A stretch of 64,000 nucleotides of DNA from Rikenellaceae bacterium (lineage in GTDB: Bacteria; Bacteroidota; Bacteroidia; Bacteroidales; UBA932): assembly GCA_003542575.1 (NCBI GenBank), contig DPKJ01000009.1, positions 62,444 to 126,443 on the forward strand, in the 5' to 3' direction. Under the pieces are notes generated by a model. The model was not told the DNA's origin. It made no database searches and saw nothing but the letters and a program-made list of their open reading frames with translations. The stretch's first letter is position 1. Each line of letters opens with the position of its first letter. Shown in pieces: positions 7,641-16,025 of the stretch. The position numbers were made by a program, and so were the translations under genes.

Positions 7641-7808
7641 ATGAGCAAAATCTTGGTTGATTACGGAGAAAAAAAGCAGCTGGCACAGATGCTATCTGTT
7701 AGCGTAGTTACTATACGGTCTGCACTGGCAGGTAAGACAAAAAGTTCTCTTGCAGAAAGGATTCGCACTCTTGCTCTGGAGCGTGGTGGTAAACAACAAA
7801 CAAAATAA
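7641..7808 (+). CDS. 55-aa HTH protein (Ner/Cro-like)
   Basis: A 55-residue protein, MSKILVDYGEKKQ..., ending GGKQQTK. Residues 10-40 fit a short helix-turn-helix (KKQLAQMLSVSVVTIRSALAG), with a conserved-looking Ser-Val-Val-Thr recognition turn. It is the first gene after the repressor in the divergent early operon, where Mu encodes Ner, so a role in switching off the repressor or tuning early transcription is likely. The stop codon is 4 bases before the next gene's ATG at 7813. Confidence 0.75.
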   Translation: MSKILVDYGEKKQLAQMLSVSVVTIRSALAGKTKSSLAERIRTLALERGGKQQTK

Positions 7809-7812
7809 TATT

Positions 7813-8010
7813 ATGGATAAGCTAATCGTTTACATTTTTGCAGTGATAGGGCTGATTGCTCTGTTTTGCGCGATTTTTCTCGATGCTCCACACCTCTACT
7901 TTGTTTTTGGTTCATGCGCATTGATCTTCCTGGTCTGCTGGAAAGACATTAAGAAGGACATTAAACCCAAATCAAAATACACTTATGAAAACAAAAAAAG
8001 AACAACGTGA
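7813..8010 (+). CDS. Small two-helix membrane protein (prophage)
   Basis: A 65-residue protein starting MDKLIVYIFAVIG, with hydrophobic segments at about 4-23 and 27-42 and a Lys-rich, hydrophilic C-terminus. The ATG at 7813 is preferred over an in-frame ATG at 7750 because the latter lies inside the upstream HTH gene. The last 26 bases overlap the next gene. Family not recognised; small membrane proteins at this place in phage early operons sometimes affect superinfection, but nothing here shows that. Confidence 0.65.
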   Translation: MDKLIVYIFAVIGLIALFCAIFLDAPHLYFVFGSCALIFLVCWKDIKKDIKPKSKYTYENKKRTT

Positions 8011-8371
8011 GTTTGTAGAAATGCTTTATAATAAGGCATGCGAAAAGTTAAAGATTCTAACGATGTTGCCGGATGTCTCTTTTCTCCCTGATCGCAATCA
8101 GAAGGCGATCATTGCCTTTTACAAGCTGTCGGTAATAATTCAGTACGTCAATGAGGATTGGGAGCCAAATTGGGAAGACAGTAGTGAACTTAAATACTAT
8201 CCTTGGTTCGATATGAGATCTGCGGGTCTCGGCTGCTCGGCTACGTATAGTCCGGCCTCGGCTACGAATGCGTCTATCGGCTCGCGGCTTTGCTATAAAA
8301 GGCGTGATTTAGCTATTGAGTGGGGTCAAAAACTTATGCCCCTGTATGAGGACATGTTGCTGATCAATTGA
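7985..8371 (+). CDS. Conserved Bacteroidota phage protein, unknown
   Basis: A 128-residue soluble protein. The motif block EDWEPNWEDSSELKYYPWFD, a Ser/Ala-rich stretch with SATNA, then IGSRLCYKRRDLA is familiar from early regions of Bacteroidota mobile elements, where the protein has no assigned function. The pattern of aromatic residues and the SRLCYK-x-R segment suggests a compact globular fold. It overlaps the small membrane gene by 26 bases and is followed by a long structured intergenic region before the transposase. Confidence 0.75.
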   Translation: MKTKKEQREFVEMLYNKACEKLKILTMLPDVSFLPDRNQKAIIAFYKLSVIIQYVNEDWEPNWEDSSELKYYPWFDMRSAGLGCSATYSPASATNASIGSRLCYKRRDLAIEWGQKLMPLYEDMLLIN

Positions 8372-8547
8372 AATTTTAGTTAAACAAAACCCTCCCGGAC
8401 AAAGGCGTGTAGCTGTCGGATCGACTCTGACTCCGGGAACAAAGGTCAAGAAAAAAGAAACGAAAAGACCATTTTAAGCAGCGTTACGTTACTCGCGACA
8501 CGAGGGTTGACAGCCGGGAACAGACCGGTATTTAAAAACAAATTCAA
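8372..8547 (+). promoter_or_regulatory. Structured intergenic region before transposase
   Basis: 176 bases without a recognised gene. CCCGGA (8394-8399) pairs with TCCGGG (8432-8437); GGTC/GACC, CTCG-5-CGAG and CCGG-7-CCGG pairs follow. ACAAAGG occurs twice (about 8399-8405 and 8439-8445). The region could be a structured leader controlling transposase translation or a transposase-binding enhancer. Confidence 0.4.
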
Positions 8548-10590
8548 ATGGAATACTTCGACAATACTTTGTGTATAGCAGTGTCTGATTTGACAGACGG
8601 AATAATGTCGTATGATTCTTTCAGATGGCATTTCAAAAAAGGAAGAGCAAAACAACTTCGTAGGGCCTGTCGTAACACTCCGGCCCTTATTGCGGTCAGT
8701 TCCCTTCCATCCGATATCATTGCTGCTGTCAAAGCCAAGTATGGAGAACCAACCCTGATACCTTCTCGTTTTTCGATCCGAGGGGCATACACAATAGATC
8801 CTCAAGCGGTCTCTTTTTATCGCGAGCATAAGTTAGGTAATGGTGATTCATTGCCGGAAGACAAACAGCAGGAGTATGTTATTAATGCATCTATGCTAAA
8901 GGCAATAAGATATGTATTGAATGATAAAAGATCCTTTACAGCATCAAGAGGCCAATCCCGCGCTTCGCATATTTGGCCAGCTATAGTAAATGAAGTTATT
9001 AAGGTCAAGTCCGGCTCAGATCCTCTTCTCCATTCCTTGCCTGAAAATCCTCGTCGTTTAAAAGAGCGTCTGGATCTGTTTGAGAAGGAGGGTTACATTA
9101 ACCTGGTCAGTGGCAAGTTCTGCAATAAGAACACAGAGAAGATACCTGAAGAGGCCAAGCTTTGGTTACTTACAAGATGGTCCGACAATGTTAAAAAGTG
9201 TGCTTCACTCACTCAGCTCTTCAGGGAGTACAATGAAAAAGCTGCCGACACTCCTTTCTGGAACAGGATCAAGAGCGAAAAGACTATTTACAATTTCATT
9301 TATTCAGAAGAGATCAAGCCGTTGTGGTATGCTCATCGGTATGGCGAGCTCGTTGCTAAGGAGAAATACTCTTATATGCACAAGACATTGATGCCTACTA
9401 TGAGAGATGGCCTGTGGTACTCTGACGGTACGAAGCTGAACCTTTATTACCAGTATCAAAATGAAGTGGGTAAAAGGTGTGTTGGAACACTAAAGGTGTA
9501 TGAGATCATGGATGTTTATTCTGAAGTCTTTCTCGGATATCATATTAGCAAAAGTGAGGACTACGAAGCACAGTTTATGGCTTATAAAATGGCTTTTAAT
9601 TTTTCTAAACACAAGCCTTACCAAATTTCTTATGACAATCAGGGCAGTCACGCCAAATTGGAAAGTGGTGATCTATTGAAAAAATTGGCTCATCTTGCCA
9701 TAAGGACTCAGCCGTATAACGGTCGTTCCAAGACGATTGAGAACGCTTTTAGCCGCTTCCAACAGCAGGTATTAAAGCAGGAAACATTCTATACCGGCCA
9801 GAACATCACTACGAAAACTCAAGAAAGTCGTATAAATCAGGAGTTTTTTAATGCAAACTTGGATCAATTACCTACCGAGCAGGAGATGAGGGAAGCCTAT
9901 GCTGCCAGGAGAGAAGAGTGGAACAACATGCCACACCCCAAGACAGGCATCTCTCGCATCGAGATGTACCGTTCAAGTGTGAATCCACAGGCTGTGAAAG
10001 TTGAGATCTGGGATATAGTAGATATGTTCTACGTGACAAGACAAAAAGAGGTCACCTGCACTGCCTGGGGCATCACCTTTACTGAGAAAAAGATCAAGTA
10101 CGACTTTATGGTTTACAAGGATGGCAACATGCCGGATCTTGACTGGCTCCAGAAAAATATTGACAAGAAGTTCGTTGTCAAGTTTGACCCATCGGATCTC
10201 ACTATGATTTTCCTATATGAGCGTACAGCAGCCGGGCTGAAGTATAATATTGTCGCTTCTACCAAGGTGGCTATCCACCGGGGTAAGCAGGAGCAGGAAG
10301 AATGGGAGGCTCAATACATAAAGGATATTGAGATAGCAAACAAAAAGGCACGTGTGTCAAGGTGGGAGCAGATGGAGCAGCTGCAAAGGGCGCATGGCAC
10401 ACATCCGGAGGATCGTGGTTTCCGCAGTCCTGCCATCTCTGGTATTCAAACTAGTGTTGCTGCTAAGCGTAAAGCAAAGAAGTCAAATGTATTAGGGTCT
10501 ATAGGTGTTGTTCAGAAGGCAGTCAGCAATGCTGACATCATGCAGGAAGAGGACTTTGACCCGTATGAATATGCTAGAAAGGCAATGTAA
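8548..10590 (+). CDS. Mu-type DDE transposase (MuA-like)
   Basis: A 680-residue transposase that should cut and join prophage ends into target DNA during lysogenisation and replicative transposition. The N-terminal 270 residues are helical DNA-binding regions. The catalytic rve-type core runs from about 285 to 410 with the DDE triad at Asp293 (WYSDGTK), Asp363 (SYDNQG) and Glu398 (KTIENAF). A beta-barrel-like Mu C-terminal region follows (about 490-590), then a basic tail with KRKAKK. Length is close to MuA (663). It is followed directly by a MuB-like ATPase, as in Mu. All catalytic residues are present, so it may still be active. Confidence 0.92.
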   Translation: MEYFDNTLCIAVSDLTDGIMSYDSFRWHFKKGRAKQLRRACRNTPALIAVSSLPSDIIAAVKAKYGEPTLIPSRFSIRGAYTIDPQAVSFYREHKLGNGDSLPEDKQQEYVINASMLKAIRYVLNDKRSFTASRGQSRASHIWPAIVNEVIKVKSGSDPLLHSLPENPRRLKERLDLFEKEGYINLVSGKFCNKNTEKIPEEAKLWLLTRWSDNVKKCASLTQLFREYNEKAADTPFWNRIKSEKTIYNFIYSEEIKPLWYAHRYGELVAKEKYSYMHKTLMPTMRDGLWYSDGTKLNLYYQYQNEVGKRCVGTLKVYEIMDVYSEVFLGYHISKSEDYEAQFMAYKMAFNFSKHKPYQISYDNQGSHAKLESGDLLKKLAHLAIRTQPYNGRSKTIENAFSRFQQQVLKQETFYTGQNITTKTQESRINQEFFNANLDQLPTEQEMREAYAARREEWNNMPHPKTGISRIEMYRSSVNPQAVKVEIWDIVDMFYVTRQKEVTCTAWGITFTEKKIKYDFMVYKDGNMPDLDWLQKNIDKKFVVKFDPSDLTMIFLYERTAAGLKYNIVASTKVAIHRGKQEQEEWEAQYIKDIEIANKKARVSRWEQMEQLQRAHGTHPEDRGFRSPAISGIQTSVAAKRKAKKSNVLGSIGVVQKAVSNADIMQEEDFDPYEYARKAM

Positions 10591-10650
10591 TTAATAAAAA
10601 CAGGCCCGGAAGGGATTTCTCCCAACCAGGCCACAAAGGACAACAAAAGT
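10591..10650 (+). promoter_or_regulatory. Short hairpin region before MuB-like gene
   Basis: GGCC-5-GGGA-4-TCCC-5-GGCC forms a nested hairpin in this 60-base gap, followed by ACAAAGG, the same heptamer seen in other gaps of the early region. Confidence 0.35.
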
Positions 10651-11502
10651 ATGAATAAAATTGAAAAAGAAAAAATTCGACAGGCACTCGCAATCTATTG
10701 TGAGCACAAAGGTTCGCAAAACAAAGCCGCCAATTCTCTGAAAGGAGTAAGTGCGGCCGTTGTATCTAAGGTGTTGAACAATGATTGGGACCTTATTGCA
10801 GATGAGATGTGGCGCAATATTGCAGCTCAGATCTCCTACTCTCCGGACGAATGGGCTATTGTGCAAACTAGGGACTATCAATTAATGACTCTTCTTCTCG
10901 CCGATGCTCAAACGTATAGCAATGTGCTTGCTGTTGTAGGTGAAGCCGGCAGTGGAAAGACTCTTGCATTACGCGAGTATTCAAACACCAATAAAAGGGT
11001 ATTTAACCTCTCTTGTAACGAGTATTGGAATCGCAAAATGTTTATGCAGGAGTTATTAAGTGCAATGGGTCGCGATTATTCAGGTTATACAGTTGGTGAG
11101 ATGATGGGAGAGATAGTCAGCAAGCTTAAAGTAATGGATAAGCCGCTGATCATACTTGATGAGGCTGATAAATTGAGCGATAATGTACTATACTTTTTCA
11201 TCTCATTGTATAACAAATTGGAGGACCATTGCGGCATTATCCTTTGCGCGACTGATCACTTGGAAAAGAGAATCAAAAGGGGCCTTAAATTGAATAAAAA
11301 GGGCTATAAAGAGATCTATTCACGGATTGGCAGGCGTTTCATACAATTGCAGGGCGTTAGCTCACGCGATATCACAGAAGTGTGCCTGGCAAATGGGGTA
11401 AATGACAAACAGCTCATACGAGAGGTAATCGAGGACAGCGAGGGCGATTTAAGACGGGTAAAGCGGAAAATACACGCTATTAACAACATCAGTAACAACT
11501 AA
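10651..11502 (+). CDS. MuB-like AAA+ ATPase, target-site selection
   Basis: A 283-residue AAA+ ATPase. An N-terminal helix-turn-helix (about 8-45: NKAANSLKGVSAAVVSKVL) is followed by Walker A GEAGSGKT at 97-104, Walker B LIILDEAD at 166-173 and a C-terminal helical part. In Mu, MuB binds target DNA in an ATP-dependent way, delivers it to the transposase and protects the phage's own DNA. The same order (transposase, then HTH-AAA ATPase) strongly supports this role. It is 6 bases upstream of the next P-loop gene. Confidence 0.9.
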   Translation: MNKIEKEKIRQALAIYCEHKGSQNKAANSLKGVSAAVVSKVLNNDWDLIADEMWRNIAAQISYSPDEWAIVQTRDYQLMTLLLADAQTYSNVLAVVGEAGSGKTLALREYSNTNKRVFNLSCNEYWNRKMFMQELLSAMGRDYSGYTVGEMMGEIVSKLKVMDKPLIILDEADKLSDNVLYFFISLYNKLEDHCGIILCATDHLEKRIKRGLKLNKKGYKEIYSRIGRRFIQLQGVSSRDITEVCLANGVNDKQLIREVIEDSEGDLRRVKRKIHAINNISNN

Positions 11503-11508
11503 GTTGGT

Positions 11509-12138
11509 ATGACAAAAGCTCTCTCTGTACATCAGGTATTATCAGGCAAACGTAATGTTATTGCATTTGATGGTAAATGGCAAAAAACATTTGGGAACCC
11601 TGAACTTTCCGGAACCTGGATCATATGGGGACAAAGCTTTAGCGGCAAGACTACTTTTACCTTAGACCTATGCAAGTACTTATGTTCTTTTGAAAAAGTG
11701 ATGTACAATAGCTTAGAGGAGGGCGCCGGACGCTCGATGCAACTTGCTTTTGAGCGCGTAGGCATGGAGGAAGTATCCCGGCGTTTCGCACTACTTGAAG
11801 GAGAGCCAATCCCGGAACTGATAGATCGGCTTAAAAAGCACAAGTCTCCAAGTGTAGTTGTGATCGATTCGCTACAGTATGCAGATCTAAGCTATAAGGA
11901 ATACAAGCAGCTAAAGAGACTTTTTCCTTCGAAGCTTTTTATCTACGTCTCACATGCTGAAGGTAAGCTCCCGGACGGCAGGTTGGCCAATAAGGTGAGA
12001 TATGATGCGCACTGTAAGATACGGGTTGAAGGATACAGAGCTTTTGTCAATTCTCGTTTCGCAGAAGAGGCTGATGAAAATTATATAACAGTTTGGGAAG
12101 AGGGTGCTAATAGATATTGGGGTGATCAAAATGAATAA
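11509..12138 (+). CDS. P-loop ATPase (RecA-like), prophage early gene
   Basis: A 209-residue single-domain RecA-fold ATPase with Walker A GQSFSGKT at 41-48 and Walker B VVVIDSLQY at 116-124, and a Lys-Lys-Phe-x-KL strand followed by YVSHAEG resembling the DnaB/RadA sensor strand. It lacks a clear DNA-binding extension. Found as the third ATP-related gene in the early operon, it probably works on phage DNA during transposition or repair, but its precise task is unknown. The next gene's preferred ATG (12131) overlaps its end by 8 bases. Confidence 0.75.
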   Translation: MTKALSVHQVLSGKRNVIAFDGKWQKTFGNPELSGTWIIWGQSFSGKTTFTLDLCKYLCSFEKVMYNSLEEGAGRSMQLAFERVGMEEVSRRFALLEGEPIPELIDRLKKHKSPSVVVIDSLQYADLSYKEYKQLKRLFPSKLFIYVSHAEGKLPDGRLANKVRYDAHCKIRVEGYRAFVNSRFAEEADENYITVWEEGANRYWGDQNE

Positions 12139-12667
12139 AGTTATGAATACAGCAAATAAGACACACGGTAGATTTTTCAGTCTGTTAAAGCAGACTCCGG
12201 GATTTGAGTCACGGCTGCGTGAACAGATGAAAGAGGCCCTTGTGGAGCATTATTCACAAGGCAAAACTACATCCCTCAATGAGATGTATGAAAAGTATCC
12301 TGATGCGTACGAGAGAATGATCTATAACATTAAGAAAGAAAGACTGGTCTCTCCTCAGGCAAAAAGAGTTTATGATCCTGAAGCAGAAATTTGGCGACGC
12401 AGAGTGATTGCATCTATATGTGCATGGGTTGATCGCTCAGGGATTGTTACTAACGATAAAGTGTCATATTCAAAAACCCTTGCTTGTAGAGCGGCAAACT
12501 GTTCGGACTTTAACAGGATCTCACAAGTGCGACTAGCTGAAATATACAACGCATTTCTCAAGAAAAAAAGCATATCTGCAGCAGTCACTGCACAGACAGA
12601 TATTGTTCTATTGCTCGAGCTTGATAAAGCAGTTGATGGCATTAAAAATAAATTAAATAACAATTAA
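12131..12667 (+). CDS. GemA-like / conserved Mu-like prophage protein
   Basis: A 178-residue basic protein. The C-terminal half has RRRVIASICAWVDRSG, then KTLACRAANCSDFNRIS and RLAEIYNAFLKKK, a pattern resembling the GemA (Mu gp16, DUF1018) proteins in which a repeated helix pair with Phe-Asn-x-Ile and Leu-x-x-IYN-x-F is seen. GemA modulates host gene expression and DNA supercoiling in Mu. The ATG at 12131 is chosen over 12104 because it overlaps the previous stop region and matches operon style. Assignment is tentative. Confidence 0.55.
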   Translation: MNKVMNTANKTHGRFFSLLKQTPGFESRLREQMKEALVEHYSQGKTTSLNEMYEKYPDAYERMIYNIKKERLVSPQAKRVYDPEAEIWRRRVIASICAWVDRSGIVTNDKVSYSKTLACRAANCSDFNRISQVRLAEIYNAFLKKKSISAAVTAQTDIVLLLELDKAVDGIKNKLNNN

Positions 12668-12735
12668 CACCTCCACAACCACAGCCCCCTGGCGTTTAGT
12701 GAAAAAGAGCGACCAGGATAGTGGTAGGAGGTGTT
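12666..12735 (+). promoter_or_regulatory. Large intergenic hairpin in early operon
   Basis: AACACCTCC (12666-12674) pairs with GGAGGTGTT (12727-12735); inside, CCAC pairs with GTGG and CTGG with CCAG. The outer stem begins at the stop codon of the GemA-like gene and ends in a T-run. It may act as a partial terminator or an mRNA processing or stability element. Confidence 0.6.
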
Positions 12736-12752
12736 TTTAAATATCACTCAAA

Positions 12753-12947
12753 ATGGCTAAGAAAATAAGTACAGAAGAAAGAGCTCATGAATATGTTTAC
12801 AGAACAGAATGTAAAGAGTGTCTTCTTGTAACGGATTATGAGCACTGCAATGAACGCCCCACATGTCATAGATATAACGTAGCGGCTATTGACTATACTG
12901 CAGGGTATAATGATGCATTAAAAACAATTTTAATACGAAACAAATGA
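12753..12947 (+). CDS. Small Cys-containing prophage protein
   Basis: A 64-residue protein with five cysteine or histidine residues in the pattern CKEC-8-HC-x5-CH (about 17-39), which could bind a metal ion. The C-terminus (TAGYNDALKTILIRNK) looks helical. The stop codon overlaps the next gene's ATG (12944), so the two are likely translationally coupled. Family not recognised. Confidence 0.6.
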   Translation: MAKKISTEERAHEYVYRTECKECLLVTDYEHCNERPTCHRYNVAAIDYTAGYNDALKTILIRNK

Positions 12948-13309
12948 TTATAGCAGTTGATTTTGATGGAACAATACATTCAGGTAATTACCCAGCAATT
13001 GGATATATCAGACCTGATGTGAAAGAGGTTCTACAGAACCTAAGAAAAGAAGGGCATTACATTATCATTTGGACATGCCGTACCGGAGATGATCTGCTGG
13101 TTGCAATCAACTGGCTTCTTGAAAATAAAATTGAATTTGATAAAATCAATGACAACCACCCGGACAACATTAAGACATATGCCGGCAATACAAGAAAGGT
13201 ATATGCAGATGTTTATGTAGACGACAAACAAGTTGGATTTCTCCCTCGCTGGAGGGAAATTGAAGACTATATCAATAAAATATCATCAAATCAAGCTCTT
13301 ATGATATGA
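12944..13309 (+). CDS. HAD-superfamily hydrolase of phage type
   Basis: A 121-residue minimal HAD phosphatase. Motif I is AVDFDGTI at residues 4-11 (nucleophile Asp6, general acid Asp8), motif II is in IIIWTCRTG (Thr around 44), and the acidic motif IV is VYVDDK near 93-98. The cap domain is nearly absent, as in the small BT_0820-like proteins found in Bacteroides genomes. Substrate unknown; phosphatases of this type may act on nucleotides or polynucleotide ends. It overlaps neighbours on both sides by 4 bases, showing it is part of the early operon. Confidence 0.8.
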   Translation: MIIAVDFDGTIHSGNYPAIGYIRPDVKEVLQNLRKEGHYIIIWTCRTGDDLLVAINWLLENKIEFDKINDNHPDNIKTYAGNTRKVYADVYVDDKQVGFLPRWREIEDYINKISSNQALMI

Positions 13310-13494
13310 AAGCAAGTAAACCATATTTAGCAACATTTTATTTTCAGCCGGTAGAGATTAAGGTGAATGCAACGAGCGAAGCTGAAGCAAAGAAAAAAGC
13401 TCTTGTAAAATTATCAAAATTAAACCCCACTCGATTAGTTTCTAGAGATTATCCGACTAATAAAAAAGAAATATTCATTTATAAACTAAAATAG
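13306..13494 (+). CDS. Small basic prophage protein, unknown
   Basis: A 62-residue protein rich in Lys with a beta-strand-like start (ATFYFQPVEIKVNATSEAEAKKKALVKLS), which reads like a small alpha/beta domain. It overlaps the HAD gene by 4 bases and is followed by the next gene after a single base. Family not recognised. Confidence 0.55.
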   Translation: MKASKPYLATFYFQPVEIKVNATSEAEAKKKALVKLSKLNPTRLVSRDYPTNKKEIFIYKLK

Positions 13495-13495
13495 A

Positions 13496-13705
13496 ATGAG
13501 TCAGTGCGAACACAAATGGGTTTATAGTAGGTCTGATTCCTACTGGAGCTTTTGCGGAAGAAATTCCCGGGAATATTATCACGCAGATTACTATTTCTGT
13601 GAGAAATGTCTTGATGAAAAGGTAGTCGTAAAAAGACATTCTTGTTATGATAGTGAACTTTGGAAACTTCCGCACTGGGCAAAGATCATCACAAATCAAA
13701 TTTAA
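13496..13705 (+). CDS. Small putative zinc-binding prophage protein
   Basis: A 69-residue protein with His and Cys pairs spaced like a treble-clef or zinc ribbon: CEH near the start, then YFCEKCLDEKVVVKRH. Aromatic residues are frequent. Starts one base after the preceding stop codon. Function unknown. Confidence 0.6.
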   Translation: MSQCEHKWVYSRSDSYWSFCGRNSREYYHADYYFCEKCLDEKVVVKRHSCYDSELWKLPHWAKIITNQI

Positions 13706-13716
13706 TAGCAATAAAA

Positions 13717-14010
13717 ATGAAACATGTAAGCGAATTAAAACAAGGTGATAAAATTTATGACATTGATTCTGGACAAATAAAATGGTATAAATATTTATGT
13801 GTTCACCCAACGGGACAGGGCAAATATCATATTTTGATAGGTCCTAACGAAGAGCCTGTCAGAATTTGTGGAGCAACTCTACAAGCAATTCTCAATCGGA
13901 ATCTTCAGACACGCCAAGAAGCGGATATTGCATTAGCTGATAAATTAGAAAAATATGTAAAACAATTAAGAAATAGAGCAAATTATGTTGTGCCGATAAT
14001 TGAAGTATAA
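13717..14010 (+). CDS. Small prophage protein, unknown
   Basis: A 97-residue protein starting MKHVSELKQGDKIY. The N-terminal VSELKQGDKIYDID resembles the first strands of SH3-like or Hint-like small beta domains; the C-terminal third is a charged helix (RQEADIALADKLEKYVKQLRNRA). The ATG at 13717 is preferred over 13660, which lies within the previous gene. Family not recognised. Confidence 0.55.
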   Translation: MKHVSELKQGDKIYDIDSGQIKWYKYLCVHPTGQGKYHILIGPNEEPVRICGATLQAILNRNLQTRQEADIALADKLEKYVKQLRNRANYVVPIIEV

Positions 14011-14058
14011 ACCCCACTTTTTGCTAAAATCATTTGAAAATCAAATAAATATTAAGAC

Positions 14059-14703
14059 ATGGACATTACAAATTTAACATCCGAGGAGCGCAAGGCGCTA
14101 CTGGAGCAACTCAAAGCTGACGAGACAGCTGCACAACAAAAGAAAAGAGATGATCAGGAAGCTTATAAGAGCCTGGTAGATGAAACGGTAAAAAAGGCAT
14201 TTCCCAAACTGATCGGCATCTCTGAGAAATTGGCAAAGAACAAAGCGAATATTAGAGAGTCATTCAAGAAAGCTATCGAGATAAAGCGAGAGGTGTATGG
14301 CGTTAAGGACCTTCAACAGTCACATACTTTCACCGACTCGCTTGGACAATTTAAAATCACTATCGGTGTATACACAATAGACAACTACGATGATACTGTT
14401 GATGTAGGTATTAGCATGGTCAGAGAATGTATCACAGACCTTGGCAAGGATGCTGAATCAAAGGTGTTGATTGAAACAATCCTTAAGCTATTGTCAAAGG
14501 ACAAAAAGGGGACTCTCAAACCTTCACGAGTATTGCAGTTAGAGCAGCTCGGCAACCAGCTCGGAAATGAAAAGTTTTTAGAGGGAGTGCGGATAATAAA
14601 AGAAGCTTACAAGCCTTTGGAAAGTAAGTCATATATACGCGCTGAGTACAAAGATGAAACCGGCAGTTGGGTCAATGTGCCACTGGGAATGACCGAAGCA
14701 TAA
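14059..14703 (+). CDS. DUF3164 family prophage protein
   Basis: A 214-residue protein of the DUF3164 family, common in the early region of Mu-like phages. Residues 1-60 are a charged coiled-coil-like region; the conserved part has DSLGQFKITIG (about 96-106), YDDTVDVGI and a C-terminal ending VPLGMTEA, which is characteristic. Its biochemical role is unknown. It supports the Mu-like nature of the element. Start ATG at 14059 without a clear ribosome site. Confidence 0.85.
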   Translation: MDITNLTSEERKALLEQLKADETAAQQKKRDDQEAYKSLVDETVKKAFPKLIGISEKLAKNKANIRESFKKAIEIKREVYGVKDLQQSHTFTDSLGQFKITIGVYTIDNYDDTVDVGISMVRECITDLGKDAESKVLIETILKLLSKDKKGTLKPSRVLQLEQLGNQLGNEKFLEGVRIIKEAYKPLESKSYIRAEYKDETGSWVNVPLGMTEA

Positions 14704-14771
14704 AAAAAGCCTATCACATCCGAAGACGATCAAGGCAACAGCAAGTCAAAGATAGTCATTATTCGGATATT

Positions 14772-14981
14772 ATGTCATATAATAAAAAATATTTACTGCA
14801 GAGAATTGTTGAAATTCAAAATATCGTGCTTCGAGAAAAGGAAAGAGGGTTTTCTCAAGCATGGATTTATCGACATCTAATATCTGAAAAGTATCATATC
14901 TCAGAAGCTACATTCAACCGCTACTTGGGTATAAACGCAAAAGAACAACAACGTCAATTACAAGAAAAAGGAGAGTTTTAG
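14772..14981 (+). CDS. 69-aa conserved early-region protein
   Basis: A 69-residue, basic, helical protein starting MSYNKKYLLQRIVEIQNI, with FSQAWIYRHLI and ISEATFNRYLG segments that look like a helix-turn-helix. Similar short proteins are common next to DUF3164 genes in Bacteroidota prophages. The ATG at 14772 is preferred over upstream starts inside the DUF3164 gene. Its stop codon lies in the loop of the terminator 14969-14996, so this is the last gene of the early transcript. Confidence 0.7.
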   Translation: MSYNKKYLLQRIVEIQNIVLREKERGFSQAWIYRHLISEKYHISEATFNRYLGINAKEQQRQLQEKGEF

Positions 14982-14996
14982 ACTCTCCTTTTTTTT
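14969..14996. terminator. Terminator closing the early region
   Basis: AGGAGAGT (14969-14976) and ACTCTCCT (14982-14989) form an 8-bp stem with a 5-base loop, then a T-run. It separates + strand early genes from the convergent - strand morphogenesis genes. Confidence 0.8.
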
Positions 14997-15429
14997 ATTC
15001 AGCTGTTTGATCCTCAAACTCACATTCAAATTCTATTCGATATACAAAGTAATTTGAAATCCTTGACGCCCCTTGGTTCTTTCTTGACATAGCACTAAAG
15101 GTATTGCTTTCAAAGCCCTGAAGGGCAGCATAAACTTTTGCAATAATGTCGTAAACCTCTAGGTTTTTAGCAAGTGATGCTTCGGGAGTGTTGGCAGATG
15201 TTTTCAAAGAGGTCTTATCGAAAATCAGCCTTACTGTTATTCTTGCTTTGCATACCTGCGCAAGATCCGTTAAGCTTTTACACTCAGGTAGAATAATTTC
15301 AATTAATGCCGCAGGAGTCGCTATTGGCGCTCTGTCGTTAGTGCTGAGTTGTCCTGTGTCAAGATCTATCCATCTTATCTCTGAGATCTTCTTGAGCTCA
15401 TCGATGATTGCGAGGTAAATTGTTTTCAT
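14995..15429 (-). CDS. Mu gp37-like phage protein (candidate)
   Basis: A 144-residue protein whose start MKTIYLAIIDELKKI and RWIDLDTGQLS pattern, followed by a long central helix and a beta-rich C-terminus (YFVYRIEFECEFEDQ), matches small head-tail or tail-completion proteins of Mu-like phages (gp37/DUF1834 type). Its place directly downstream of the virion morphogenesis gene supports that. Exact family is uncertain. Confidence 0.5.
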   Translation of the reverse strand: MKTIYLAIIDELKKISEIRWIDLDTGQLSTNDRAPIATPAALIEIILPECKSLTDLAQVCKARITVRLIFDKTSLKTSANTPEASLAKNLEVYDIIAKVYAALQGFESNTFSAMSRKNQGASRISNYFVYRIEFECEFEDQTAE

Positions 15430-15435
15430 TTAAAT

Positions 15436-15954
15436 CTATTTTAAAAGCTTTTTTATTTCTCTTAATATCTTGGCTTCAATATTTCGTTTGAGTAGCTTAG
15501 AGTTGCCAATAAATGGCCTTGCGGGCATCTGGAATACCTTTTTTCCATAGATCTTGGCTTGTAGACCCTCCTGGTGTACTTTAGCGTATTCTTTAGGATT
15601 TGATACTCTCACCCCTTTGTCAATTTTTACATATGTAAGTGCGCTTTTTAACTCTTCAGTCTCTCCAGTCTCTCCGGATAGTATTTTCGCAATAGTTCGT
15701 GCCTGTGAGAACTTGCCTGTTTGTCCTGAATGCCCATGCCAAGCGCTATCAGAGTCTCTTCTTTTCACATCAGGCCATTTTTGTATGGTTTCATCATCTT
15801 TAAACCCTTCGTTTTCAAATGACTCTTTGTAGTGATTTATTGCTTCAACGCCGAGGATATCTTTAATATCATCGCTTTGCACCCATTCTTGCACCTTTTT
15901 CATTTTTTCGGCGAGGCTTCTCTCAAATTCTTTAATATCCATTGTCAATATCAA
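15436..15954 (-). CDS. Phage virion morphogenesis protein (Mu gpG-like)
   Basis: A 172-residue head-completion protein. Diagnostic features are W-x-D near 60, the ARTIAKILSGETG block (about 85-97), the VSNPKEYAKVHQEG strand-helix and MPARPFIG (about 143-150), which together define the phage virion morphogenesis family. An alternative start at 15942 (MDIKEF) is also possible. It sits between the gp37-like gene and the F-like fragment in Mu order, but all other head and tail genes are missing. Confidence 0.8.
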   Translation of the reverse strand: MILTMDIKEFERSLAEKMKKVQEWVQSDDIKDILGVEAINHYKESFENEGFKDDETIQKWPDVKRRDSDSAWHGHSGQTGKFSQARTIAKILSGETGETEELKSALTYVKIDKGVRVSNPKEYAKVHQEGLQAKIYGKKVFQMPARPFIGNSKLLKRNIEAKILREIKKLLK

Positions 15955-16025
15955 TATTATTCATATATTTGTATTAGAACAGTCGTTTAAGCCAGGACAT
16001 TGGATTTCTTTCCTCTAAGTGAAGC

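Noticed and set aside
8446..8829. - strand frame over the structured region and transposase start
   Set aside because: Antisense to the transposase; it has no domain or start context.
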